Source: Ruminococcus_C callidus
GTDB lineage: Bacteria; Bacillota; Clostridia; Oscillospirales; Ruminococcaceae
Assembly (NCBI RefSeq): GCF_049562855.1
Contig: NZ_CP186925.1
Location: 124,001-188,000, forward strand
Reading direction: 5' to 3'
DNA length: 64,000 bases
Shown: in pieces, positions 33,570 through 46,451 of the stretch
Layout: each line of letters begins with the position of its first letter
How positions within the stretch are numbered: the first letter of the stretch is position 1
The notes under the pieces: model-generated
Seen by the model: only the letters and a program-made list of their open reading frames with translations
Told to the model about the DNA's origin: nothing
The model's database searches: none
Made by a program: the position numbers and the translations under genes

Positions 33570-34318
33570 GTGTGACCATTAAATCCAAATCTGATATACA
33601 GAAATTGCGGGAAGCAGGCAGAATCGCTGCAAATGCTCTGGTACATGCCGGCAAGGTAATGCACCCCGGCATGACAACAAAGCAGCTGGACAAATCCATT
33701 CACGATTTCATCGTGGGCTGCGGTGCGGTTCCTACCTTTTTGGGATACGGCGGTTTTCCGGCAAGTGCCTGCATTTCGATCAACGACGAGATCATTCACG
33801 GTATCCCCAGTCACAAACGCGTGATCCGCGAGGGCGACATCGTCAGCGTGGACGTGGGTGCAACTTTTAACGGATTCGTCGGCGACACGGCATACACATT
33901 CGCCGTGGGCGACATTTCGGAAGAAGCGGCAGACCTGCTGCGTGTGACAGAAGCCAGCCTTTACGCTGCGATCGATGCGGCAAAGGTCGGGGCACGCCTC
34001 GGCGATGTGTCCCATACCGTGGAAGAATATTGCGGTTCCCGTGGGTACGGTATTGTACGGGAATACTGCGGACACGGAATCGGCCGTGAGATGCACGAGG
34101 ATCCGGAGGTGCCGAATTACGGTAAGCCCGGCCACGGCATGCGGCTGATGCCCGGCATGACGTTCTGCATTGAACCGATGATCAACGGAAAAGGCGATGC
34201 CGTCCGTGTGCTCGGTGACGGCTGGACCGTCGTGACCCGCAGCGGCTCTCTTGCGGCACATTTCGAACATGAAATCGCAGTGACGCAGGACGGACCGGTG
34301 ATTCTCACCCGACCGTAA
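33566..34318 (+). CDS. map: Type I methionine aminopeptidase
   Basis: Removes the initiator methionine from nascent proteins. 250 residues; all five metal ligands are in place: D96, D107, H170, E203 and E235, nearly the E. coli numbering. Translationally coupled to adk. Confidence 0.98.
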   Translation: MSVTIKSKSDIQKLREAGRIAANALVHAGKVMHPGMTTKQLDKSIHDFIVGCGAVPTFLGYGGFPASACISINDEIIHGIPSHKRVIREGDIVSVDVGATFNGFVGDTAYTFAVGDISEEAADLLRVTEASLYAAIDAAKVGARLGDVSHTVEEYCGSRGYGIVREYCGHGIGREMHEDPEVPNYGKPGHGMRLMPGMTFCIEPMINGKGDAVRVLGDGWTVVTRSGSLAAHFEHEIAVTQDGPVILTRP

Positions 34319-34331
34319 CGGAGGTTTCCGA

Positions 34332-34574
34332 ATGGAACTGACAAAGGGTCTGGTGGTCCGTGCACTCGCCGGACGGGATATGGGGAATTTTTTCGTGGTG
34401 CTGTCGGTGGACGGCGGATATGCCCTCATCGCAGACGGCAAACGGCGGAAGCTCGCTTCTCCGAAACGAAAAAATCTCCGTCATCTCCAGCGGACGGATC
34501 AGTTCGTGGAACTGGACGGTGTCACGGATAAAAAGCTCAGAAATGTGTTGAAACAATATCAGGCGTGCGACTAA
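34332..34574 (+). CDS. KOW-domain RNA-binding protein (L14e-like)
   Basis: An 80-residue basic protein with an N-terminal KOW-like beta stretch (GLVVRALAGRDMGNFFVVLSV, residues 6-26) and a lysine/arginine-rich centre (GKRRKLASPKRKNLRHL). Small KOW proteins are commonly found between map and infA in Clostridia. The precise role is not established; ribosome-associated RNA binding is inferred from fold and position. Confidence 0.88.
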   Translation: MELTKGLVVRALAGRDMGNFFVVLSVDGGYALIADGKRRKLASPKRKNLRHLQRTDQFVELDGVTDKKLRNVLKQYQACD

Positions 34575-34616
34575 CGCGTCCACGCCCCGAAGATACCCAT
34601 TGGGGAGGTTATCAAT

Positions 34617-34835
34617 TTGTCAAAGCAGGATGTCATTGAGGTAGAAGGCGTCGTTCTCGAATCATTGCCCAATGCAATGTTTAAGGTGGAGCTGCAAAAC
34701 AAGCACACCATTCTGGCACACGTTTCCGGTAAGCTGCGGATGAACTACATTCGTATCGTGCCGGGCGATAAGGTGACTGTCGAGATGTCGCCCTATGATC
34801 TGACCAAGGGCAGAATCACTTGGAGAGCCAAGTAA
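34617..34835 (+). CDS. infA: Translation initiation factor IF-1
   Basis: Binds the 30S A site during initiation. 72 residues, S1/OB fold: [20 protein letters not shown] and [22 protein letters not shown] start at 34617, preceded by GGGGAGG. Confidence 0.97.
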
Positions 34836-34956
34836 TTGTGCAGATAACGCACAGGGAAACCGTGTTCCGGTAACCGGAATGCTGTTTTCTATCGTAAAGT
34901 ATGCAGACGGCATATCGGCCGGCTGCACAGTTGTTCCGAGAAGGAGGACAGTTGCA

Positions 34957-35070
<114 letters not shown>

Positions 35071-35104
35071 GCTCGGGATTTTTTAACATGGAGGTGCAGG
35101 AAGA

Positions 35105-35473
35105 ATGGCAAGAATAGCAGGTGTAGACCTTCCGAAGAATAAGCGGATCGAGATCGGTCTGACTTATATCTACGGAATCGGCCGCAGCACAGCAGATGAG
35201 ATTCTGGCAGGTACCGGTGTCAATCCGGATGTCCGCGTCAAGGATCTGTCCGAAGAAGACGTTGCAAAGCTGCGTGACTATATCGACAAGCACATCACAG
35301 TAGAAGGCGACCTTCGCCGTGAAGTTGCTCTGAATATCAAAAGACTCGTTGAAATCGGTTGCTACCGTGGCGTGCGTCACCGCAAGGGCCTGCCGGTAAG
35401 AGGGCAGCGTACCAAGACAAACGCAAGAACCCGCAAGGGTCCGGTAAAGACCATCGCAAACAAGAAGAAGTAA
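35105..35473 (+). CDS. rpsM: 30S ribosomal protein S13
   Basis: 30S head protein contacting the 50S subunit. 122 residues; ARIAGVDLPKNKRIEIGLTY start and the basic tail RGQRTKTNARTRKGPVKTIA. Confidence 0.98.
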   Translation: MARIAGVDLPKNKRIEIGLTYIYGIGRSTADEILAGTGVNPDVRVKDLSEEDVAKLRDYIDKHITVEGDLRREVALNIKRLVEIGCYRGVRHRKGLPVRGQRTKTNARTRKGPVKTIANKKK

Positions 35474-35489
35474 GGGAGGGTGTTTCGTT

Positions 35490-35891
35490 TTGGCACAGCA
35501 GAAAGGCAAAAAGGTTGTTGTTCGCCGCCGCAGAGAGCGTAAGAACATTGAAAACGGTGCTGTACACATTCAGTCCACATTCAACAACACCATCGTAACC
35601 ATCACCGACACACAGGGCAACGCCATTTCTTGGGCAAGCTCTGGCGGACTGGGCTTCCGTGGCTCCAGAAAGTCTACTCCGTTCGCTGCACAGACAGCTG
35701 CTGAAACCGCAGCAAAGGCAGCAATGGAACACGGTCTGAAGTCTGTAGAAGTATACGTAAAGGGTCCGGGATCCGGCCGTGAAGCTGCGATCCGTGCACT
35801 GCAGACCGTTGGTCTGGAAGTGAAGATGATCAAGGACGTTACTCCGATTCCCCACAACGGATGCCGTCCGCCGAAAAGACGTCGTGTCTAA
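35490..35891 (+). CDS. rpsK: 30S ribosomal protein S11
   Basis: Platform protein near the mRNA exit. 133 residues; HIQSTFNNTIVTITDTQGN and the C-terminal PIPHNGCRPPKRRRV signature. TTG start at 35490 with GGGAGGG upstream. Confidence 0.97.
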   Translation: MAQQKGKKVVVRRRRERKNIENGAVHIQSTFNNTIVTITDTQGNAISWASSGGLGFRGSRKSTPFAAQTAAETAAKAAMEHGLKSVEVYVKGPGSGREAAIRALQTVGLEVKMIKDVTPIPHNGCRPPKRRRV

Positions 35892-35918
35892 TCACACTTA
35901 CAGGAGGTGTAATATATC

Positions 35919-36515
35919 ATGGCAGTAAGCAGAGAACCGATTCTCAAGAGATGCCGCTATCTGGGTATCAGCCCGATGGTTATGGGTATCTCCAAGCAGT
36001 CTAACCGTAATCCGGGTGCCGGAAACCGCAGAAAGGTTTCTGAATACGGAATGCAGCTGAAGGAAAAGCAGAAGCTGAAGTTCATCTACGGTGTAGGCGA
36101 AAAGCAGTTCTTCCACCTGTTCGAAATCGCAAGCAAGATGGAAGGCAAGGCTGGTGACAACCTGATCGCTTGTCTGGAATCCCGTCTGGACAGCGTTGTA
36201 TTCCGCATGGGTCTCGCTTTGACCCGCAGAGAAGCAAGACAGCTGGTAACACACGGTCACTTTACCGTAAACGGCCAGCATGTGAATATTCCGTCTTATC
36301 GTGTCAAGGAAGGCGACGTAGTCGCTCTGGCAGAAGGCAGCCGTGACAGTGCAAAGTTCAAGGACGTTGCAGAACAGACCGCAGACCGTACCGTACCGGT
36401 ATGGCTGGAACCGGATAAGGAAAACTTTTCCGCAAAGGTCGTTCGTATGGCAAAGCCGGAAGATCTGGACTATGAGGTTGCAGCACACCTGATCGTCGAG
36501 TTGTACTCCAAGTAA
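35919..36515 (+). CDS. rpsD: 30S ribosomal protein S4
   Basis: Primary 16S rRNA binding protein and frequent translational regulator of its operon. 198 residues; S4 domain SRLDSVVFRMGLALTRREAR at about residues 90-109. The N-terminal CxxC zinc motif present in some S4 proteins is absent here. Confidence 0.98.
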   Translation: MAVSREPILKRCRYLGISPMVMGISKQSNRNPGAGNRRKVSEYGMQLKEKQKLKFIYGVGEKQFFHLFEIASKMEGKAGDNLIACLESRLDSVVFRMGLALTRREARQLVTHGHFTVNGQHVNIPSYRVKEGDVVALAEGSRDSAKFKDVAEQTADRTVPVWLEPDKENFSAKVVRMAKPEDLDYEVAAHLIVELYSK

Positions 36516-36547
36516 TCATTTGCAATTTACGGAACATAGAGAAGGAT

Positions 36548-36575
36548 CACTCCCGGGGCGTATGCCTCAGGAGTG
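36548..36575 (+). promoter_or_regulatory. Stable hairpin in the rpsD-rpoA gap
   Basis: CACTCC, GGGGC, loop GTAT, GCCTC, GGAGTG form a nearly continuous 11-bp stem. There is no T-run, so it is not a terminator. It could be a processing site or a protein-binding structure in the 157-nt rpoA leader. Confidence 0.5.
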
Positions 36576-36672
36576 GTCTGATGCAAGGTCCTGCCGTACC
36601 AAGGAGCATCTGCGGCCGTGGTATGTCAGGAACAACCACAGACAAAGCTACCAAGCATAGGAGGGTGTTTTT

Positions 36673-37626
36673 ATGCTGGAGAAGATTGAAAAGCCGGAAC
36701 TCGACACAGTGGATCTGCGAAGCGACGGAAAATACGGTAAGTTTGTATTGGCACCGCTGGAACGTGGCTATGGTATCACCCTTGGCAACAGTCTGCGGCG
36801 TGTGCTGCTCTCCTCATTGCCCGGTGTGGCTGTGAATTCCGTGAAGATCGATGGCGTACACCATGAATTGAGTACGATTCCCGGTGTAAAAGAGGATGTG
36901 ACGGAAATCATTCTCAGCCTGAAGGGACTCACCGCAAAGCTCTACGGCGACGGACCGAAAACGGTCTATATCGAAGCAGAGGGCGAGTGCGAAGTTACCG
37001 CCGGCGACATCAAAACCGACTCTGAAGTGAATATCCTCGACCCGGGTATGCATATCGCAACTCTGGGTAAGGGTGCAAAGCTGTATATGGAAATCGTCAT
37101 TGATAAGGGCAGAGGCTACGTTTCTGCAGAGCGTAACAAGCAGATGATGAATACGCCTATCGACGTGATCGCAGTAGACAGCATCTATACCCCTGTTCTG
37201 AAAGTCAACTATCAGGTAGAAGACACCCGTCTGGGTCAGGTCACAGACTATGACAAGCTCACTATGGAAGTGTGGACAGACGGCACCATCTCTGCCAAGG
37301 AAGCGATCTCTCAGGCAGCCAATCTCCTCAATGAGCACCTCCGGCTGTTCATCGATCTCTCTGATGAAGCCAGCATTGCAGAAGTGCTCGTAGAAAAGGA
37401 CGATAAGGGTAAGGAAAAGATCCTGGAAATGACTATTGAAGAACTGGATCTTTCCGTGCGGTCATTCAACTGCTTAAAGCGTGCCGGAATCAATACCGTG
37501 GACGATTTGATCAACAAGTCGGAGGAAGAAATGCTGAAGGTCCGTAACCTCGGTAAGAAGTCCTTCGATGAGGTGCGGGAAAAGCTCCAGTCCCTGGGCT
37601 TTGATCTCGCTAGTGAGGAAGACTAA
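36673..37626 (+). CDS. rpoA: DNA-directed RNA polymerase subunit alpha
   Basis: 317 residues with both domains. The N-terminal assembly domain has LERGYGITLGNSLRRVLLSS at about residues 28-47. The C-terminal DNA- and activator-binding domain (about 250-312) has LDLSVRSFNCLKRAGINTV and NLGKKSFDEVREKL. AGGAGGG lies before the ATG. Confidence 0.98.
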   Translation: MLEKIEKPELDTVDLRSDGKYGKFVLAPLERGYGITLGNSLRRVLLSSLPGVAVNSVKIDGVHHELSTIPGVKEDVTEIILSLKGLTAKLYGDGPKTVYIEAEGECEVTAGDIKTDSEVNILDPGMHIATLGKGAKLYMEIVIDKGRGYVSAERNKQMMNTPIDVIAVDSIYTPVLKVNYQVEDTRLGQVTDYDKLTMEVWTDGTISAKEAISQAANLLNEHLRLFIDLSDEASIAEVLVEKDDKGKEKILEMTIEELDLSVRSFNCLKRAGINTVDDLINKSEEEMLKVRNLGKKSFDEVREKLQSLGFDLASEED

Positions 37627-37724
37627 GCGTCTGGTTTCGATCAGACGTTCAACAAGACCGAGCCTTGCAGAATCCTGTCCCCGCCGCGGGACGGCTCTGC
37701 AGCTAGAAAAAGGAGTGAATAACA

Positions 37725-38066
37725 ATGCCGGGTACCAGAAAACTGGGCAGACCGACCGATCACAGAAAGGCGATGCTGCGTGGAATGGTAACATTCCTGC
37801 TGGAAAATGGTCAGATCGAAACAACTGTCACTCGTGCCAAGGAAGTACGTGCAGTTGCTGAAAAGATGATCACTATCGCAAAGTCGGATGATCTGCATTC
37901 AAAGCGTCAGGTTATGGCTTATGTAACCAAGGAGAGCGTTGCAAAGAAGCTCTTTGACGAAATCGCACCGAAGTATGCTGACCGCAAGGGCGGCTACACC
38001 CAGATCGTGAAGATTGGACCTCGCCGCGGCGACGCAGCAGAGATGGCAATCATCAAGCTGGTATAA
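37725..38066 (+). CDS. rplQ: 50S ribosomal protein L17
   Basis: Last gene of the superoperon. 113 residues; GTRKLGRPTDHRKAMLRGMV start and the EMAIIKLV end. A strong terminator follows at 38105. Confidence 0.98.
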   Translation: MPGTRKLGRPTDHRKAMLRGMVTFLLENGQIETTVTRAKEVRAVAEKMITIAKSDDLHSKRQVMAYVTKESVAKKLFDEIAPKYADRKGGYTQIVKIGPRRGDAAEMAIIKLV

Positions 38067-38104
38067 GTTGTGTAATAGCCGGCACCGCCGTGTGCCGTAA
38101 CAGA

Positions 38105-38140
38105 CAGGCGAAGCATCGTACAGGTGCTTCGCCTGTTTTG
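38105..38140 (+). terminator. Terminator of the ribosomal superoperon
   Basis: CAGGCGAAGCA (38105-38115) pairs with TGCTTCGCCTG (38125-38135) and is followed by TTTTGTTG. Confidence 0.92.
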
Positions 38141-38173
38141 TTGTGCGGGGCTGTCCAGATGCAGTATATTTAG

Positions 38174-38345
38174 GGCAATACCGCACAAAGAGCGTCTGGC
38201 GACTTTGCACGCCATCTGCTTGCAAATTTCTCGTCATATTTCACAAAAATGCTCGTGAATACATCAAGTATTCACTCCGCTTTTTGTTTCATCTGACGAA
38301 AAATTTGACGACGCATCTGTCGCACAATCTTTGTGCGGTATTGCC
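38174..38345. repeat. GGCAATACC palindromic element, 172 bp
   Basis: Near-identical to the copy at 20343-20514 over its whole length, in the same orientation. It lies right after the rplQ terminator and abuts a CCTCCCC repeat. Confidence 0.88.
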
Positions 38346-38347
38346 TT

Positions 38348-38450
38348 AGCCTCCCTTGAAAAGGGTGACTCCCCACGGGGTGGGGAGATGCCCGCAGGGC
38401 AGAGGGGACCGCTCAGTACGAGGGGGACCAGCGAAGCTGGTGGAGGGATT
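38348..38450 (+). repeat. CCTCCCC palindromic repeat, full-length copy
   Basis: AGCCTCCCTTGAAAAGGGTG start and GCGAAGCTGGTGGAGGGATT end; closely matches 6215-6316, including the CTCCCCACGGGGTGGGGAG hairpin. Confidence 0.85.
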
Positions 38451-38521
38451 CTTGAATTGCAGATTTTCACAGCAAAATCCTTCAGTCAACAACACGGCGT
38501 GCCACGTCCGCATTTCCCAAA

Positions 38522-38663
38522 GTGGAAAACTTCTCCCACAGCTTTGTGGAAAAGGCACGCCGCGTCAATCCGGCACAGCTTTCAACATTGTGGAAAACCA
38601 TTTCGGATGACGGCGGAGGTGTTTTCCACAAAGAATCCACCAAAGAGGAAAACTTGTGGAAAA
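38522..38663. other. Cluster of DnaA-box-like 9-mers
   Basis: Four exact copies of TTTTCCACA (one mismatch from the DnaA-box consensus TTATCCACA) occur within 119 bp. Three are on the minus strand (38545-38553, 38589-38597, 38655-38663) and one on the plus strand (38622-38630). A weaker copy is at 38522 and another (TATTCCACA) at 38755. An A/T-rich stretch follows at 38755-38850. No dnaA gene is nearby, so this may be a DnaA-binding regulatory or titration site rather than the chromosome origin. Confidence 0.5.
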
Positions 38664-38818
38664 CGTTTTTTCGCAAAAAACTCCCGTTTCCGGAGGCCTG
38701 CCGGTGCTGATTCCAAAAAACCGCCGGTTTTTGTCGAAAACGCACTGTGTTTCTTGTGGAATACTCTAAAAATGAAGTCTATATTTTGTACAATTCTACT
38801 AAAAAATGCGTATCTCTC

Positions 38819-38847
38819 TTTACATTTTGCGAGTTTTAGAGTATAAT
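38819..38847 (+). promoter_or_regulatory. Promoter with no gene directly downstream
   Basis: TTTACA (38819-38824), 17-bp spacer, TATAAT (38842-38847). Downstream there is no supported coding sequence until 39263. Confidence 0.75.
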
Positions 38848-38853
38848 TTGAAT

Positions 38854-39060
38854 GAAGGTTTCTGCCTGCCCTGCAGTGCAGGAACATATAAGCAGAAAAG
38901 CCGCCAGGATGCGGGAACACCGCCTTGATTTTCCGGTGTCCCCTTGCCCGTATCCGGCAGGTTCTGCCAGCCTGAAACGTGCCATTTTTGTGCGAAACTG
39001 CCGGACGCATGGCAAAATGCGAGCCGGCTGGTCTGGCGTATTGGGATATTATACAATTAT
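38854..39060 (+). ncRNA. Candidate structured non-coding RNA
   Basis: Follows the promoter at 38819. It can form hairpins CCTGCAGTGCAGG, GGGAACACCG...CGGTGTCCC and GGCAGGTTCTGCC. The only open frame starts 5 nt past the -10 box without a ribosome site. No riboswitch or known RNA family recognised; the 3' end is undefined, with no clear terminator. Confidence 0.35.
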
Positions 39061-39105
39061 AGGTTTCCTGATTCGTCGAGTTTACACAAAAACTTTGCGT
39101 ATCTA

Positions 39106-39134
39106 TTGACTTTTCTGTTGGGATATTCTATAAT
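39106..39134 (+). promoter_or_regulatory. Promoter of the cohesin-dockerin gene
   Basis: TTGACT (39106-39111), 17-bp spacer, TATAAT (39129-39134). The leader of about 120 nt contains a GCATGCC...GGCGTGC hairpin before the AGGAGG site. Confidence 0.85.
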
Positions 39135-39262
39135 AAGAATAATTGGAACAGCATGAATCAGAGAAGCGATTCCTGCGGAGATTTCGACCAAGATTTTTTC
39201 GACTGCATGCCGCCGGCCTGGAACACCGGCAGGGCGTGCGGACAATCAGAGGAGGATAACAC

Positions 39263-40213
39263 ATGAAAGCAAAACACACACTTGCTGGTGCTCTGGCACT
39301 TGCAATGCTTGCTTCTACTGCTGTTTCGTTTCAGGTTTCGGCTGCTGACACAGCAGTGACCCTGAAGGGTGCAAAGGTAGAGGCAGAGGCTGGCGGAGAA
39401 TTTTCTGTAGACGTTTCTCTGGAAGACATTCCGTCTACGAAGGTAAACGTCATGGACTTCGCAGTGACCTATGATCAGACTGTTCTGAACGTAGACAGCG
39501 TGAAGATCGGCAAGTCTGCTGATGTTGATGTTTCCGGCGACAGTACCGCCAGCGATGCTCCGGTATTTGCCACCAACATCAAGGACGGCGAGATCACTGT
39601 CAGCTGGACGACCGCACTGGACTCCAATTCCTGGATCTCTGAGGACGGTGTGATCCTGACCATTACCGGTACTGTAAAGGACGGCGTGGCAGACGGCACC
39701 GTAACTCCGATCGACTTCGCACCGGTTACCCGTGAAACTTATGACGGCTCCGGCAAGAACAATTCCAGCATGGTGATCGGCTATGTATACGGCGGCGATT
39801 CCGCTACCTATACGATCAACGCAGAAGCTGGCTCCGTGACCATCGGCAGCAAGCAGACCACCACTGTGACCACTACTGAAGGCGGCAAGGATACCACTGC
39901 TACCGAAGCGACTACTACCGCTACTGAGAGCAAAACAGATGTCACAAAGGCAACTACCACGATCTCCGGCAACATTGTTACCGGTACGGTAGCACCGGGC
40001 AGCGTGCTGTACGGTGATGTCAACTGTGATGCCCGCGTGGACATTACCGATGCCGTTATGCTGAACAAGGCAGCAGCCGGCGTGGTTACTCTGAACGACA
40101 CACAGCGGAAGAACGCAGACTGCAACGGTGATGAAGAAGTTGGCTCGCAGGACGCAACCACACTGCTGATGTTCCTCGTAAACATCATTAAGACTCTGCC
40201 GTATTCAGACTAA
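39263..40213 (+). CDS. ScaC-like adaptor scaffoldin (cohesin plus dockerin)
   Basis: A secreted cellulosome adaptor: its cohesin should bind a dockerin-bearing enzyme while its own dockerin plugs into a larger scaffoldin. The 316-residue protein has a signal peptide (1-28). One cohesin-like beta domain follows (about 30-200; VTLKGAKVEAEAGGEFSVDV, DGEITVSWTT, SEDGVILTITGTV), then a Thr/Glu-rich linker (about 203-245). The dockerin (about 250-316) has two calcium-loop repeats, GDVNCDARVDITDAVMLNKA and DCNGDEEVGSQDATTLLMFL. The single-cohesin-plus-dockerin architecture is that of ScaC in R. flavefaciens. Own promoter at 39106. Confidence 0.88.
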   Translation: MKAKHTLAGALALAMLASTAVSFQVSAADTAVTLKGAKVEAEAGGEFSVDVSLEDIPSTKVNVMDFAVTYDQTVLNVDSVKIGKSADVDVSGDSTASDAPVFATNIKDGEITVSWTTALDSNSWISEDGVILTITGTVKDGVADGTVTPIDFAPVTRETYDGSGKNNSSMVIGYVYGGDSATYTINAEAGSVTIGSKQTTTVTTTEGGKDTTATEATTTATESKTDVTKATTTISGNIVTGTVAPGSVLYGDVNCDARVDITDAVMLNKAAAGVVTLNDTQRKNADCNGDEEVGSQDATTLLMFLVNIIKTLPYSD

Positions 40214-44617
<4,404 letters not shown>

Positions 44618-44677
44618 TCAGATTCCCTGATTTCGAACGCGTAAGCGTTTCTGACAACAAGGCTATGACAGCATAAG

Positions 44678-44717
44678 AAAAACCCGATGCGGGAGCGATC
44701 CCGTGTCGGGTTTTTTG
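44678..44717 (+). terminator. Terminator after the X-dockerin gene
   Basis: ACCCGA-TG-CGGGA / TCCCG-TG-TCGGGT double stem followed by TTTTTT. Confidence 0.9.
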
Positions 44718-44734
44718 TATTAGTATGATTTGCC

Positions 44735-44764
44735 TTGACAAACTGAAATGGCGTGTGCTATACT
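44735..44764 (+). promoter_or_regulatory. Promoter of mntP
   Basis: TTGACA (44735-44740), 18-bp spacer, TATACT (44759-44764). The leader is only about 60 nt, too short for the manganese riboswitch often found before mntP. Confidence 0.8.
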
Positions 44765-44828
44765 GATTTGTAATTGCATAAATTATTGTAAAAAGCCATG
44801 CCTCAGGCATAAAAAGGAGAACTGTTTT

Positions 44829-45404
44829 ATGGGAATTGTAGAACTGCTGCTGACAGCGATCGGACTGTCAATGGACGCATTTGCAGTATCGGTCTGTAAG
44901 GGGCTGGGCATGCGGAAGATGCGGTACGATCAGGCGTTGGTCATCGGGTTGTATTTCGGCGTGTTTCAGGCACTGATGCCGCTGTTGGGCTGGCTGCTGG
45001 GTACATCATTTTCCCGTTATATTCAGGCGTTTGACCACTGGATCGCATTTGTGCTGCTGGCATTCATCGGCGGAAAAATGCTCTGGGACGTGTTCCACGA
45101 AAAGGAAGAATCGGCTGCTGAAAAAAGTGATGCCAGGCTGGATCACAAGGAACTGTTCATGCTGGCAATTGCCACCTCTATCGATGCTCTGGCGGTGGGG
45201 ATCGCGTTTGCCTGTCTGGACGTGCAGATCTGGAGTTCCGTTTCCATCATTGGCTGTGTCACGCTGGTGCTGTCGTTCTGCGGTGTCTGGATCGGCAATC
45301 GCTTTGGCAACCGCTTTGAGAAAAAGGCGGAGATCGCCGGCGGCGTGGTGCTGATCCTGATCGGCGTGAAGATTCTGCTGGATCATCTGATTCAGCATCA
45401 ATGA
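44829..45404 (+). CDS. mntP: Manganese efflux pump MntP
   Basis: Exports Mn2+ across the cytoplasmic membrane. 191 residues, six hydrophobic segments in two halves, each opening with the conserved acidic motif: IGLSMDAFAVSV (about residue 12) and ATSIDALAVGI (about 115). The ATG at 44829 follows AAAGGAG; the longer frame to 44748 is not needed. Confidence 0.93.
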   Translation: MGIVELLLTAIGLSMDAFAVSVCKGLGMRKMRYDQALVIGLYFGVFQALMPLLGWLLGTSFSRYIQAFDHWIAFVLLAFIGGKMLWDVFHEKEESAAEKSDARLDHKELFMLAIATSIDALAVGIAFACLDVQIWSSVSIIGCVTLVLSFCGVWIGNRFGNRFEKKAEIAGGVVLILIGVKILLDHLIQHQ

Positions 45405-45539
45405 GGGTGATCTCATTCCGAGTATGGACAAATTATAGAGAATTCCAGAATTTCCCGAATTCTTCTCAGAAATGTGTTTATATTTTTGTACGAATTTGTT
45501 ACAATATATACATGAATATGTGGGAAACGGGGGCATCTG

Positions 45540-46343
45540 ATGAAACAAAGAAGTGTAAAATCCAAGAAAAAAATTTACAGTCAGATTTTTGGGATCGCAG
45601 TGAGCCTGCTTTTGTCGGTGGCGGTGATTTCGTCTGCTGTTTTTCTGCATGAAAGCCATTATTTCAACTCCAGCGAGAGCCATGTACTGGAAGTGCTCCG
45701 CGGAATGGACGGCAAGAGCGAGGTGCGGTCGTGGGACGATGACCGGAATCTAAAACGGCGGGAAACGCTGCTGCAAAAAGGCTGTGCCGACAATCCGGAC
45801 ATGATCGGCTGGCTGGTGCTGCCGCAGACGATGATCGACTATCCGCTCATGGGCGGCACAGACAGCGATAGATACACCGACCACAACTATGAGGGCGGCT
45901 ACGACTTGTACGGCACCCCGTTTCTGGACAGCCGGAATGCGGTGGATTTCAGCGACTTTTTTTCGCTGGTGTTCGGACATGATATGAACAATAGTGCCAT
46001 GTTCGGGAGTCTGGACGATTTTTTGCAGGAGTCGGCATTTGCGGACTTGTCAGACGGTGTACTGCTGCTGCCTGATGAACGGTATCGTCTGGAGGTGACT
46101 GCCAGCATTGCGGCAACCTGCCCTGCACAGGAACTGATAGACCAGATCATGACGGCAGATGCCGCAGAGCAGCCGCAGCTGCTGGAGCAGCTGCTGGAAA
46201 TGGCGGCGGTGAAAAAGGACGATGTTACAGTGTCCGAAGAAGACCACTGGGTCATGCTGTCCACGCTGGACTATGCCGATGAAAAGAACGACAACGGCAC
46301 ACCGTCTATGCTGCTGCTGAAGCTGAGAACCAGTACGACATAA
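45540..46343 (+). CDS. Sortase-B-like protein lacking the catalytic cysteine
   Basis: 267 residues: an N-terminal transmembrane segment (about 12-37), then a sortase-B-like domain with NPDMIGWLVLPQTMIDYPLM (85-104) and the conserved histidine H147 in VFGHDMNN. The expected catalytic cysteine in the LSTC motif is leucine: LSTLDYA, residue 243 (codon CTG). No arginine follows at the usual distance. The frame is intact and the fold motifs are well kept, so it reads as a maintained but probably non-catalytic homologue. A possible promoter (TTTATA/TACAAT) lies before it; a terminator follows. Confidence 0.85.
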   Translation: MKQRSVKSKKKIYSQIFGIAVSLLLSVAVISSAVFLHESHYFNSSESHVLEVLRGMDGKSEVRSWDDDRNLKRRETLLQKGCADNPDMIGWLVLPQTMIDYPLMGGTDSDRYTDHNYEGGYDLYGTPFLDSRNAVDFSDFFSLVFGHDMNNSAMFGSLDDFLQESAFADLSDGVLLLPDERYRLEVTASIAATCPAQELIDQIMTADAAEQPQLLEQLLEMAAVKKDDVTVSEEDHWVMLSTLDYADEKNDNGTPSMLLLKLRTSTT

Positions 46344-46350
46344 AACACAC

Positions 46351-46377
46351 GGGCAGGGAAACCTGCCCTGTTTTTGT
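46351..46377 (+). terminator. Terminator after the sortase-B-like gene
   Basis: GGGCAGG-GAAA-CCTGCCC followed by TGTTTTTG. Confidence 0.88.
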
Positions 46378-46414
46378 GGAATTGCAGGGGAGAATTTTCT
46401 CCCATTTTGCACGA

Positions 46415-46443
46415 TTGACTTTTTCGCAGAAGTGTGATATAAT
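46415..46443 (+). promoter_or_regulatory. Promoter of the DUF2798 gene
   Basis: TTGACT (46415-46420), 17-bp spacer, TATAAT (46438-46443). A 172-bp palindromic element begins 9 bp past the -10, so it would be transcribed as part of the leader. Confidence 0.8.
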
Positions 46444-46451
46444 ATCGTTAA

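Noticed and set aside
38852..39109. 85-residue plus-strand frame
   Set aside because: Its ATG is only 5 nt past the -10 box, it has no ribosome site and no family resemblance; treated as non-coding.
44765..44828. Manganese riboswitch before mntP
   Set aside because: The predicted leader is about 60 nt and has none of the yybP-ykoY structure; only a small CATGCCTCAGGCAT hairpin is present.
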